Positions 33,686 to 43,338 of a stretch of 43,479 nucleotides of DNA are shown piece after piece. The translations under genes were made by a program, and so were the position numbers. Source of the DNA: DASPKT01 sp035626475 (lineage in GTDB: Bacteria > Pseudomonadota > Alphaproteobacteria > Azospirillales > Azospirillaceae); NCBI GenBank assembly GCA_035626475.1, contig DASPNP010000077.1, forward strand, positions 1-43,479. Direction: 5' to 3'. The notes under the pieces are model-generated. The model was not told the DNA's origin. It worked only from the letters and a program-made list of their open reading frames with translations, and made no database searches. Position 1 is the stretch's first letter; each line of letters begins with the position of its first letter.

Positions 33686-33741
33686 CCCCGCCGCGAGTCG
33701 CGCCCCGCTGGTCGGGGTGATGAGAGCGCGACTCCGGCGGG
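33686..33741 (-). terminator. Long hairpin after trxB
   Basis: GAGTCGCG (33695-33702) pairs with CGCGACTC (33727-33734), extended outside by CCCGCCG/CGGCGGG with one bulge and inside by CCCC/GGGG (33703-33706/33714-33717). It starts 9 bases beyond the trxB stop on the minus strand. No T run follows; termination or mRNA protection is likely. Confidence 0.5.
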
Positions 33742-33749
33742 TGGCGGGG

Positions 33750-34766
33750 TCAGTCCCAGCTGCTGATCATGTCCGGGCGGCTGGCCTCGGCGAAGGCCTC
33801 GGCCGGCGGGGCGGCCATCTCGGCCAGCCACTTCTCGACCTCCAGCGCCGCCATGCAGCCCATGCCGGCGGCGGTGACGGCCTGGCGGAACACCTTGTCC
33901 TTCACGTCGCCGGCGGCGAACACGCCGGGGATGTTGGTGCGGGTGCTGTCGGGCGCGGTGAGGATGTAGCCCTCATCGTCCATATGGACGTGGCCCTTGA
34001 AGACCTTGGTGGCCGGGTCGTGGCCGATGGCGACGAAGACGCCGTCCAGCGCGATCTCGCGCATGGAGCCGTCCACCGTGCTCTTCAGCCGCACGCCGGT
34101 CACCCGCTTGGGGTTCGACATGTCGGTGCCGCCCTCGCCCAGGATCTCGTCCACGGCCGAATTCCAGACCACCTCGATCTTCGGGTTGGCGTGGACGCGG
34201 TCCTGCAGGATCTTCTCGCCGCGGAACTTGTCGCGGCGGTGGATCAGCGTGACCTTGGAGGCGTGGTGCGTCAGGTACAGCGCCTCCTCCAGCGCGGTGT
34301 TGCCGCCGCCGACGACCGCCACCTCCTTGCCGCGGAAGAAGAAGCCGTCGCAGGTCGCGCAGGCCGAGACGCCGGCGCCCTGATAGTGCTGCTCGCCCGG
34401 CGCGCCCAGCCAGCGCGCCTGGGCGCCGGTGGCGATGATGACGGCGTCGGCCACGTACTCGTCGCCGCTGTCACCCTTGCAGACGAAGGGACGGCGGGAG
34501 AAGTCGACCTCGGTGATCAGGTCGAAGATCATCTTCGTCCCGACATGCTCGGCCTGCTTCTGGAACTGCTCCATCAGCCAGGGGCCCTGCACCGCCTCGG
34601 CGAAGCCGGGATAGTTCTCGACCTCGGTCGTGATCATCAGCTGGCCGCCGGGCTGCATGCCCTGGACCATCAGCGGCTGCATGTTGGCGCGCGCGGCGTA
34701 GATGGCGGCGGTGTAGCCGGCCGGGCCGGCGCCGATGATCAGGACCTTGGTGCGATGCTGGGCCAT
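33750..34766 (-). CDS. trxB: Thioredoxin-disulfide reductase
   Basis: 338 residues. It reduces thioredoxin with NADPH through FAD and a redox-active Cys pair. Seen: FAD-binding GAGPAGYTAAIYAARA (12-27), the active site CATC at 136-139 (SACATCDGFFFRGK), the NADPH-binding VVGGGNTALEEALYLT (from about 151), and the C-terminal FAD motif FAAGDVKDKVFRQAVTAAG. About 15 residues longer at the C-terminus than E. coli TrxB. Upstream on the opposite strand is a DsbD-like reductase, which would draw electrons from thioredoxin. Confidence 0.96.
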   Translation of the reverse strand: MAQHRTKVLIIGAGPAGYTAAIYAARANMQPLMVQGMQPGGQLMITTEVENYPGFAEAVQGPWLMEQFQKQAEHVGTKMIFDLITEVDFSRRPFVCKGDSGDEYVADAVIIATGAQARWLGAPGEQHYQGAGVSACATCDGFFFRGKEVAVVGGGNTALEEALYLTHHASKVTLIHRRDKFRGEKILQDRVHANPKIEVVWNSAVDEILGEGGTDMSNPKRVTGVRLKSTVDGSMREIALDGVFVAIGHDPATKVFKGHVHMDDEGYILTAPDSTRTNIPGVFAAGDVKDKVFRQAVTAAGMGCMAALEVEKWLAEMAAPPAEAFAEASRPDMISSWD

Positions 34767-34875
34767 GGGGAACTTCCGGGTGGCGTTTGCGACAGGGGAG
34801 GGACCTTAGCCCCTCGGGCGGGCGGGCTCAACGGGACTCACGAGGGGCGCCGGCCGGGGTGCCGCCGGGAGGACA

Positions 34876-34908
34876 GGCAAGTGGTCCTTCACGGAAAAAG
34901 GCAAGTGG
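34876..34908. repeat. Short direct repeat in the trxB/dsbD-like intergenic region
   Basis: GGCAAGTGG occurs at 34876-34884 and 34900-34908, 24 bases apart, each followed by a similar CC-rich run. It lies in the 232-base region between divergent genes and could be a regulator site; no promoter was identified. Confidence 0.3.
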
Positions 34909-34998
34909 CCCCTTGCGGTAGGGGGGCGGGAGGCTGGCGCGATGGTCGCGTCTCACCTAAATGAAGATGATGTTTCCTGCACCGGAACGGGATGCCCC

Positions 34999-37089
34999 AT
35001 GAAGAAGGTCTGGTCTGCGCTGCTGGCACTGCTCGCTCTGGCCGGTCCCGCCCTGGCGAATCCGGTGCGCACGGAGAATGTCGAGGCCGAGCTGTCGGCA
35101 GAGCCGGCGGCGGTGGCGCCGGGCCAGCCCTTCTGGGTGGCGCTGACCCACCGCATCCGCCCGGGCTGGCACACCTACTGGATCAACCCGGGCGATAGCG
35201 GCCTGCCGACCACGATCGAGTGGACCCTGCCCCAGGGCTGGACCGCCGGCCCCATCGTCTGGCCGGCGCCGGAGCGGCACCCGGTCGGGCCGCTGATGAA
35301 TTTCGGCTATCATGGCGAGGTGCACCTGCTGGTCCAGGTCACCCCGGCGGCGAACGCGCCCGCCGGCGGCACCGCGCCGCTGCGGGCCAAGGCCGACTGG
35401 CTGGTCTGCGAGGAGATCTGCATCCCCGAATCGGCGGAGCTGGCGCTGGACGTGCCGGTCGCGGCATCTCCCGCCGTGCCGACCGCCGCCATGGCCAAGC
35501 GCTTCGCCGATGCCCGCGCCGCCCTGCCGACGCCCAGCCCCTTCACCGCCAGCCTCGTTCCCGGCACCGACGCGCACCGCCTGAAGGTCGCGGTGTCCGG
35601 TATCGAGGGCGGCGCGCTCAGGGACGCCTTCTTCTACCCCGAGCAGGACTCGCTCATGGAGGCGGCGGCGCCCCAGGCGCTGACCGTCGACGCCGAGGGC
35701 CTGACGCTGGCGATCAAGCCGGGCTTCAAGCCGCCGGCCGCCCCGGTGCGCGGCGTGCTGGAGCTGGTGGAGGAGATCGACGGCAAGCCGGTGCGCCGCT
35801 CCCTCGCGCTGGAGCCGACCCTGGGAGCGGCCGGTGCCGGCACGACCGCCGCCGCCGATACGGCCGGGCTGCCCATCTGGCAGGCGGCGCTGCTGGCGCT
35901 GCTGGGCGGCATCGTCCTGAACCTGATGCCCTGCGTCTTCCCGGTGCTGTCGCTGAAGGCGCTGGCGCTGGTGCATGAGGACGGCCGCACGGCCCGGCGC
36001 GACGCGCTGGCCTACACCGCCGGCGTGCTGGCGAGCTTCGCCCTGATCGCCGGCGTGCTGCTGGCGCTGCGGGCCGGCGGCGCGCAGATAGGCTGGGGCT
36101 TCCAGCTGCAGTCGCCGCTGTTCGTAGCGGTGCTGGCGCATGTGCTGTTCCTGCTGGGCCTCAGCCTGTCCGGCGTCTTCACCGTGGGCGGCGGCATCAT
36201 GGGGGTGGGGCAGGGGCTCGCCAGCCGCGGCGGCATGGCCGGGTCCTTCTTCACGGGCGTGCTGGCGACCCTGGTGGCGACGCCCTGCACCGCCCCCTTC
36301 ATGGGCGCCGCCATCGGCTTCGCCCTGCTGCAGCCCTGGCCGGTGGCGCTGGGCGTCTTCCTGGCGCTCGGCCTGGGGCTGGCGCTGCCCTTCCTGCTGC
36401 TGGCCTTCGTGCCGGGCTTCCGCCGGATGCTGCCGAAGCCCGGCCTGTGGATGGAGCGGATGAAGCAGGTCCTGGCCTTCCCGCTCTACGCTTCGGCCGC
36501 CTGGCTGGTCTGGGTGCTGTCGATCCAGGCCGGGCCGCAGGCGGTGGCCGGCGTGCTCGCCGGAATGGTGATCCTGGCCTTCGCCGCCTGGCTCTACGGC
36601 ATCACCCGCCACTCCTCCGCCGGCTGGCGCCATGGCGGCGCGACGGTGGCGGTGCTGGCGCTGGCCGGTGCCGTGCTGCTGGCCCGGGCGCCCGAGGCGG
36701 CGTCGCCGGACACCACGCAGGCGGCGGCCGGCGAGGGCTGGGAGCGCTTCTCCGAGACCCGGCTGGCCGAGCTGACAGGGGAGGGGCGGCCGGTCTTCGT
36801 GAATTTCACCGCGGCCTGGTGCATCACCTGCCTGGTCAACGAGCGGGCGGTGCTGTCCACCGGCCCGGTCAAGGCCGCCTTCGCCGACCGCAACGTCACC
36901 TACCTGAAGGGCGACTGGACCAACCGCGACGCCGAGATCTCCCGCGTGCTGGAGCGCTTCGGCCGCAACGGTGTCCCGCTCTATCTCGTGTACCTGCCGG
37001 GAAAGGCCGAGCCGCTGATCCTGCCGCAGATCCTGACCGAGGGCGCCGTGCTGGAAGCGCTCTCGGGCCTGCCCGTGAAGACCTCGTGA
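34999..37089 (+). CDS. DsbD/ScsB-type thiol:disulfide interchange membrane protein
   Basis: 696 residues from the ATG at 34999, which opens a signal peptide (MKKVWSALLALLALAGPALA). Three parts: a periplasmic N-terminal domain with a Cys pair (LVCEEIC, Cys137 and Cys141); a polytopic core of about eight hydrophobic segments (about 293-560) with the membrane redox cysteines in NLMPCVFPVLSLKA (Cys312) and VATPCTAPFMGA (Cys430); and a C-terminal thioredoxin domain with WCITC (607-611). DsbD-family proteins take electrons from cytoplasmic thioredoxin and hand them to periplasmic proteins. The enlarged N-terminal domain suggests the ScsB subgroup. The redoxin gene 85 bases downstream is a likely partner. 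Confidence 0.88.
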   Translation: MKKVWSALLALLALAGPALANPVRTENVEAELSAEPAAVAPGQPFWVALTHRIRPGWHTYWINPGDSGLPTTIEWTLPQGWTAGPIVWPAPERHPVGPLMNFGYHGEVHLLVQVTPAANAPAGGTAPLRAKADWLVCEEICIPESAELALDVPVAASPAVPTAAMAKRFADARAALPTPSPFTASLVPGTDAHRLKVAVSGIEGGALRDAFFYPEQDSLMEAAAPQALTVDAEGLTLAIKPGFKPPAAPVRGVLELVEEIDGKPVRRSLALEPTLGAAGAGTTAAADTAGLPIWQAALLALLGGIVLNLMPCVFPVLSLKALALVHEDGRTARRDALAYTAGVLASFALIAGVLLALRAGGAQIGWGFQLQSPLFVAVLAHVLFLLGLSLSGVFTVGGGIMGVGQGLASRGGMAGSFFTGVLATLVATPCTAPFMGAAIGFALLQPWPVALGVFLALGLGLALPFLLLAFVPGFRRMLPKPGLWMERMKQVLAFPLYASAAWLVWVLSIQAGPQAVAGVLAGMVILAFAAWLYGITRHSSAGWRHGGATVAVLALAGAVLLARAPEAASPDTTQAAAGEGWERFSETRLAELTGEGRPVFVNFTAAWCITCLVNERAVLSTGPVKAAFADRNVTYLKGDWTNRDAEISRVLERFGRNGVPLYLVYLPGKAEPLILPQILTEGAVLEALSGLPVKTS

Positions 37090-37174
37090 CGGTTCTTGGC
37101 GCCCGGCAGGCGCGCCCTATGTCCAGCAGGCAAGGTCCCGCCCGAGGGGCCGTTCTCTAGGGGAGAGTTTCACC

Positions 37175-37813
37175 ATGGCCGTTACCCGCCGCTTCCTCGG
37201 TGCCGCCGCCATCGCCGGCGCCGCGCTCCTGGGCACCGCCTTCGCCCTGCCGGCCGCCGCCGCGCCGACCATCGGCCAGCCGGCGCCCGCATTCACCGCC
37301 ACCGACGTCAACGGCAAGACCGTCTCGCTCGCCGACTACAAGGGCAAGGTCGTGGTCCTGGAGTGGACCAACCATGGCTGCCCCTTCGTGAAGAAGCACT
37401 ACGGCTCCGGCAACATGCAGGCCTTGCAGAAGGACTACACGGCCAAGGGCGTGGTCTGGCTGAGCGTCGTCAGCTCCGCCCCGGGCGAGCAGGGCCACGT
37501 CTCGGCCGAGGAAGGGCTGAAGGTCATGAAGGAGGCCGGCGCCGCCCCGACCGCCAAGCTGCTCGACCCGACCGGCACCATCGGCCGCGCCTACGACGCC
37601 AAGACGACGCCGCACATGTACGTCATCGGCACGGACGGCAAGCTGCTCTACAACGGCGCCATCGACGACAAGCCGACCGCCAAGGCCGACGACGTCAAGA
37701 CCGCCACGCCCTATGTCCGCCAGGCGCTGGACGCCGTGCTGGCCGGCAAGCCGGTCCCGGTGGCCGAGACCAAGCCCTATGGCTGCAACGTGAAGTACTC
37801 CAAGGGCGCGTAA
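37175..37813 (+). CDS. Exported redoxin (thioredoxin/AhpC-TSA fold)
   Basis: 212 residues with a signal peptide (AVTRRFLGAAAIAGAALLGTAFALPAAAA, cleavage near residue 30). The mature part is a thioredoxin-fold redoxin: IGQPAPAFTATDVNGKTVSLADYKGKVVVLEW, active-site region NHGCPFVKKHY (Cys69), and TPHMYVIGTDGKLLYNGAIDD. The second Cys of a CxxC pair is missing; the only other Cys is near the C-terminus (YGCNVKY, about residue 204) and may be the resolving residue. This HGCPFV group resembles peroxiredoxin-like proteins. Following a DsbD-type reductase, it is probably kept reduced in the periplasm. Start follows GGGGAG. Confidence 0.82.
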   Translation: MAVTRRFLGAAAIAGAALLGTAFALPAAAAPTIGQPAPAFTATDVNGKTVSLADYKGKVVVLEWTNHGCPFVKKHYGSGNMQALQKDYTAKGVVWLSVVSSAPGEQGHVSAEEGLKVMKEAGAAPTAKLLDPTGTIGRAYDAKTTPHMYVIGTDGKLLYNGAIDDKPTAKADDVKTATPYVRQALDAVLAGKPVPVAETKPYGCNVKYSKGA

Positions 37814-37824
37814 GGGCCGGGAAC

Positions 37825-37867
37825 TTCCAGCGGCGGCGCGGCGATGTATAATGAACATCGCCGCGCC
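37825..37867 (+). promoter_or_regulatory. vapBC promoter with palindromic operator
   Basis: A perfect 13-base inverted repeat (arms 37835-37847 and 37855-37867, GGCGCGGCGATGT and its complement) surrounds a 7-base centre. The consensus -10 TATAAT (37847-37852) sits in that centre; TTCCAG (37825-37830) at 16 bases is a weak -35. Antitoxin-toxin complexes normally repress their own promoters through such palindromes. It could also cap the redoxin transcript, but no T run follows. Confidence 0.75.
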
Positions 37868-37884
37868 TGCCGCAGGAGGCACAA

Positions 37885-38136
37885 GTGACCATCCAGATCG
37901 CCGATCCCAGGCTCGTCGCCAAGATTGAGCAGCTCGCCGAGGCGACCGGCCTGAGCACGACCGCCGCCGTGGAGCAGGCGGTCGACAAGCTCATCGCCGA
38001 GCGGGGACCCAAGGACTACGACCGCGAGGCCGTTCGGGCCCGCTTCGACGCCATCCTGTCGGAGATACATAGTATCCCCGACAGGCCGGATGCCTTCGAT
38101 CCGCTGGAGTGGGACGAGAACGGTCTGCCGAAATGA
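37885..38136 (+). CDS. vapB: VapB-family antitoxin
   Basis: 83 residues from a GTG at 37885, preceded by AGGAGG. It begins with a short DNA-binding region (MTIQIADPRLVAKIEQLAEATGLSTTAAVEQAVDKLI) of the Rv0623/PSK-like VapB type and ends with an acidic tail (PDAFDPLEWDENGLPK) that would wrap the toxin. It neutralises VapC by binding and represses the operon together with it. It overlaps the toxin start (ATGA), typical of these pairs. Confidence 0.88.
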   Translation: MTIQIADPRLVAKIEQLAEATGLSTTAAVEQAVDKLIAERGPKDYDREAVRARFDAILSEIHSIPDRPDAFDPLEWDENGLPK

Positions 38137-38534
38137 TTGCGGTCGATACGTCGGCCCTACTGGCACTCCTCTTCGAGGAACCGGAGCATACCCTCTTCAG
38201 CGATGTCCTGTTCAGCCAACCCAAAGCTTTGATCAGCAGCGTCACGGTGGTGGAAGCGCGCATGGTGGTTCAGGCGCGCAGAAATGACCGCGTTCTCCAA
38301 CTGACCAACGACCTGCTCGGTTTGCCGGTCTTCGAGATCGTGCCGCCCGGCCCCGCCGAGGTCGAGGCGGCGATCCGCGCCTTCTCGACATTCGGTAAGG
38401 GCATGGGCCACCCCGCCCAGCTAAACTTGGGCGACGTGTTCTCCTATGCGCTGGCGAAGGTCCACGGCGTGCCCCTGCTCTACAAGGGCAACGACTTCAG
38501 CCGGACGGACATTGTCGCGGTGATCGCCGGTTGA
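38133..38534 (+). CDS. vapC: VapC-family toxin, PIN-domain ribonuclease
   Basis: 133 residues from the ATG at 38133, which overlaps the antitoxin stop. The PIN-domain acidic residues are present: Asp5 (MIAVDTSALLALL), Glu41 (SVTVVEARM), Asp101 (LNLGDVFSYALAKV) and Asp121 (YKGNDFSRTDI), so Mg-dependent RNase activity is expected. VapC toxins usually cut tRNA or rRNA. The target is not predictable. Base composition is slightly less GC-rich than its neighbours, in line with a mobile module. Converges with rimO, stops 4 bases apart. Confidence 0.9.
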   Translation: MIAVDTSALLALLFEEPEHTLFSDVLFSQPKALISSVTVVEARMVVQARRNDRVLQLTNDLLGLPVFEIVPPGPAEVEAAIRAFSTFGKGMGHPAQLNLGDVFSYALAKVHGVPLLYKGNDFSRTDIVAVIAG

Positions 38535-38537
38535 CCG

Positions 38538-39872
38538 TCAGCCTTCCACCCGCTCACCCCAGAGGTCGTATTCCTCGGCGTGCTCGACCTTCACCTTGAC
38601 GATGTCGCCGACGCGGACGTCGCTGTCGCCGTTCAGGAAGACGGCGCCGTCGATCTCGGGGGCGTCGGCCTTGGAGCGGCCGATGGCACCCTCCTCGTCG
38701 ACCTCGTCGATGATGGCTTCCACGATCGTGCCGACCTTGGCCTGCATCTTGGCCTCGGAGATCTTCTGCTGGTGCGCCATCAGGCGGTTCCAGCGCTCCT
38801 CCTTCACCTCCAGCGGGATCTGGTCGGGCAGCTCGTTGGCGGCGGCGCCCTCGACGGGCTCGTACTTGAAGGCGCCCAGACGGTCGATCTGCGCCTCGGA
38901 GAGCCAGTCCAGCAGGAACTGGAAATCCTCCTCGGTCTCGCCGGGGAAGCCGACGATGAAGGTGGAGCGGACGGTCAGGTCCGGGCAGTCGCGGCGCCAG
39001 GCGCGGATGCGCTCCAGCACCTTCTCCTGGTTGCCCGGCCGCTTCATCGACTTCAGCACCTTGGGCGAGGCGTGCTGGAACGGGATGTCGAGATAGGGCA
39101 GCACCAGCCCTTCCGCCATCAGCGGGATGACCTCGTCGACATGCGGGTAGGGATAGACATAGTGCAGCCGCACCCAGGCGCCGAGGCTGCCGAGTTCGCG
39201 GCAGAGCTCGGTCATGCGGGCCTTCACCGGGCGGCCCTGCCACTGGCTCTCGGCATAGCGTAGGTCGAGGCCGTAGGCGCTGGTGTCCTGGCTGATGACC
39301 AGAAGCTCCTTCACGCCGGCCTTCACCAGTCGCTCGGCCTCCCGCAGCACGTCCACCGCCGGCCGGCTGGCGAGATCGCCGCGGAAGGAGGGGATGATGC
39401 AGAAGGAGCAGCGGTGGTTGCAGCCCTCCGAGATCTTCAGATAGGCGTAATGGCGCGGCGTCAGGCGGATGCCCTGCGGCGGCACCAGATCGACGAAGGG
39501 GTTGTGCGCCGGCGGCACCGCCTCGTGCACCGCGTTCACCACCTGCTCGTACTGGTGCGGCCCGGTGACGGAGAGCACGTTCGGGTAGAGCTCGCGGATG
39601 CGGCCCTCCTCCACGCCCATGCAGCCCGTCACGATGACCTTGCCGTTCTCGCGCATGGCCTCGCCGATCGCGTCCAGGCTCTCCTGCTTGGCGCTGTCGA
39701 GGAACCCGCAGGTGTTGACCAGCACCACGTCGGCGCCGTCATAGGTGGGGGAGACCTCGTAGCCCTCGGCGCGCAGCTTGGTCAGGATGCGCTCGCTGTC
39801 GACCAGCGCCTTGGGGCAGCCGAGGGAGACGATGCCGACCTTAGGGGCGGCGTGCTTGGCGGTCAGGGTCAT
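38538..39872 (-). CDS. rimO: Ribosomal protein S12 methylthiotransferase
   Basis: 444 residues, family length. It is a radical-SAM enzyme adding a methylthio group to the conserved Asp of S12. N-terminal cluster cysteines Cys19, Cys55 and Cys84 (VSLGCPKALVDSE, VNTCGFLDSAKQES, VTGCMG), radical-SAM cluster CNHRCSFC (151-158), and a C-terminal TRAM domain (about 375-440) are all seen. SLGCPKALVDSE and the GFLDSAKQES string separate RimO from MiaB. Divergent from the str operon, whose first gene encodes its substrate. Confidence 0.95.
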   Translation of the reverse strand: MTLTAKHAAPKVGIVSLGCPKALVDSERILTKLRAEGYEVSPTYDGADVVLVNTCGFLDSAKQESLDAIGEAMRENGKVIVTGCMGVEEGRIRELYPNVLSVTGPHQYEQVVNAVHEAVPPAHNPFVDLVPPQGIRLTPRHYAYLKISEGCNHRCSFCIIPSFRGDLASRPAVDVLREAERLVKAGVKELLVISQDTSAYGLDLRYAESQWQGRPVKARMTELCRELGSLGAWVRLHYVYPYPHVDEVIPLMAEGLVLPYLDIPFQHASPKVLKSMKRPGNQEKVLERIRAWRRDCPDLTVRSTFIVGFPGETEEDFQFLLDWLSEAQIDRLGAFKYEPVEGAAANELPDQIPLEVKEERWNRLMAHQQKISEAKMQAKVGTIVEAIIDEVDEEGAIGRSKADAPEIDGAVFLNGDSDVRVGDIVKVKVEHAEEYDLWGERVEG

Positions 39873-39930
39873 GGGCCTGCTCTGGCGCTGGGGCGGCGGC
39901 GCTCTTGCGCCCGCGGCCGGGTCATGGCTA

Positions 39931-39977
39931 ATAGGGCGGCAGCCCTAAGGACCCCGCTTCCGAACGCCCTATATAAT
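39931..39977 (+). promoter_or_regulatory. Candidate str-operon promoter with inverted repeat
   Basis: A consensus -10 TATAAT lies at 39972-39977. Inverted 8-base arms ATAGGGCG (39931-39938) and CGCCCTAT (39965-39972) flank the region where a -35 should be, the right arm touching the -10. The -35 itself is weak. The transcript would have a leader of about 365 bases before rpsL. The A/T-rich core could also serve rimO on the other strand. Confidence 0.5.
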
Positions 39978-39984
39978 AAGGCGC

Positions 39985-40349
39985 GGCGCCCTTGCCCACC
40001 GTTCTAGCGCCGGACTCCGCCTACGCAGGTCGGAGGTGTGGCAGACGCAGGGCTCCCGGCGCAATTAGGTGCCACGGATGCGCTTGACGCCAGGGGTTCG
40101 CATCCATATAGTCCGCCAACTGTTTTCGGGGGGCAGGCTGTAGCCCGCCCCAGGCGGTCTAGACGCTGTCCCCAGTTTGGCTCTGCCAGACACCAGGAAC
40201 CCCCCGGAAAAAGATAGCCGCACCCGAGTCCTTGTTCGGACGGCGTTCGAAAATGCCCATGCGAGGCGCATTGCTTCGTAGGCGGGCGTTTTTCGTCGTT
40301 TTAAAGGACTCGGTGGCAGAAGTTTTGGAACCGAACTGAAGAGCGGTCG
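39985..40349 (+). other. Long structured leader of the str operon, or independent RNA
   Basis: No gene is seen. Plus-strand helices: CTCCG-CCT/AGG-CGGAG (40015-40035) inside GCGCCGG/CCGGCGC (40007-40013/40056-40062); GTGGCA/TGCCAC (40038-40043/40070-40075); GGATGCG/CGCATCC (40076-40082/40099-40105); GGGGCAGGC/GCCCGCCCC (40130-40138/40143-40151, one mismatch). The second and third helices interlock, so they form a pseudoknot or exclude each other. Near the end, GCCC/GGGC with inner ATGCG/CGCAT (40255-40287) is followed by TTTTT (40289-40293), terminator-like. No known RNA family recognised. Confidence 0.4.
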
Positions 40350-40721
40350 ATGCCGACGATCAACCAGCTGATCCGCAAGCCCCGTGAGGCTGTGGAGTCT
40401 CGGGACAAGGTCCCGGCCCTGCAGGAGTGCCCCCAGAAGCGCGGCGTCTGCACGCGCGTCTACACGACCACCCCGAAGAAGCCGAACTCGGCGCTGCGTA
40501 AGGTCGCCCGCGTACGCCTGACCAACGGCTACGAGGTCATCAGCTACATCCCCGGCGAAGGCCATAACCTTCAGGAGCACTCCGTGGTCATGATCCGCGG
40601 CGGCCGCGTGAAGGACCTGCCCGGCGTGCGCTACCACATCATCCGCGGTTCGCTCGACACCCAGGGTGTCAAGGACCGCCGCCAGCGCCGGTCCAAGTAC
40701 GGCGCGAAGCGTCCGAAGTAA
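40350..40721 (+). CDS. rpsL: 30S ribosomal protein S12
   Basis: 123 residues, complete. S12 sits at the decoding centre. Lys43 (TTPKKPNSALRK) and Lys88 (GRVKDLPGVRYH) are the wild-type residues whose changes give streptomycin resistance elsewhere, so no resistance mutation is seen. Asp89 in the same loop is the RimO target (Asp88 in numbering without Met). First gene of the str operon after a long leader; start preceded by GAAGAG. Confidence 0.98.
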   Translation: MPTINQLIRKPREAVESRDKVPALQECPQKRGVCTRVYTTTPKKPNSALRKVARVRLTNGYEVISYIPGEGHNLQEHSVVMIRGGRVKDLPGVRYHIIRGSLDTQGVKDRRQRRSKYGAKRPK

Positions 40722-40733
40722 GGAGAACTTCCC

Positions 40734-41204
40734 ATGTCCCGTCGTCACCGCGCGGAAAAGCGCGAAGTTCTGCCGGACGCCAAGTACGGCGACATCGTGC
40801 TGACGAAGTTCATGAACTGCCTCATGTACGACGGCAAGAAGTCCGTCGCCGAGCAGATCGTGTACGGCGCTCTGGAGCGCATCGAGGGGAAGGCCAAGGC
40901 CGACCCGGTGCAGCTGTTCCACGATGCCCTGAACAACGTGAAGCCGTACCTCGAGGTCCGTTCCCGCCGCGTCGGCGGTGCGACCTACCAGGTCCCGGTC
41001 GAGGTCCGTCAGGAGCGCGCCCAGGCTCTGGCCATCCGTTGGCTGATCACGGCGGCCCGCGGCCGTTCCGAGACCACCATGACCGACCGCCTCTCGGGCG
41101 AGCTGCTGGACGCTGCCAACCAGCGCGGCACCGCCGTGAAGAAGCGTGAGGACACCCACCGGATGGCGGAGGCCAACAAGGCCTTCTCCCACTACCGCTG
41201 GTAA
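40734..41204 (+). CDS. rpsG: 30S ribosomal protein S7
   Basis: 156 residues, the short (K-type) length. S7 starts assembly of the 30S head and lies at the E site and mRNA exit. It opens MSRRHRAEKREVLPDAKYGD, with the typical RRVGGATYQVPVEVR and KKREDTHRMAEANKAFSHYRW at the end. Twelve bases after rpsL with AAGGAG ahead of the ATG. In enterobacteria S7 represses str translation; no such site was identified here. Confidence 0.98.
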   Translation: MSRRHRAEKREVLPDAKYGDIVLTKFMNCLMYDGKKSVAEQIVYGALERIEGKAKADPVQLFHDALNNVKPYLEVRSRRVGGATYQVPVEVRQERAQALAIRWLITAARGRSETTMTDRLSGELLDAANQRGTAVKKREDTHRMAEANKAFSHYRW

Positions 41205-41234
41205 TGGCCGAGAGCTGATCGGAACCTCACGGCC

Positions 41235-43307
<2,073 letters not shown>

Positions 43308-43338
43308 CCCGGGCCAGCATTGAGAAGGAAGAGTAACC

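Noticed and set aside
37175..37264. Tat signal peptide in the redoxin
   Set aside because: TRRFLG lacks the residue between RR and F of the consensus; ordinary Sec export is as likely, so not claimed.
40026..40115. tRNA-like stretch (GGTGTGGCAGACGC..., GGGGTTCGCATCC, ending CCGCCA)
   Set aside because: No acceptor stem pairs with the 3' end and the apparent T arm does not close; the GGATGCG/CGCATCC hairpin explains the TTCG part better.
39985..40290. Permuted two-piece tmRNA
   Set aside because: No tag reading frame (AND...VAA type) and no CCA-ended acceptor arm found.
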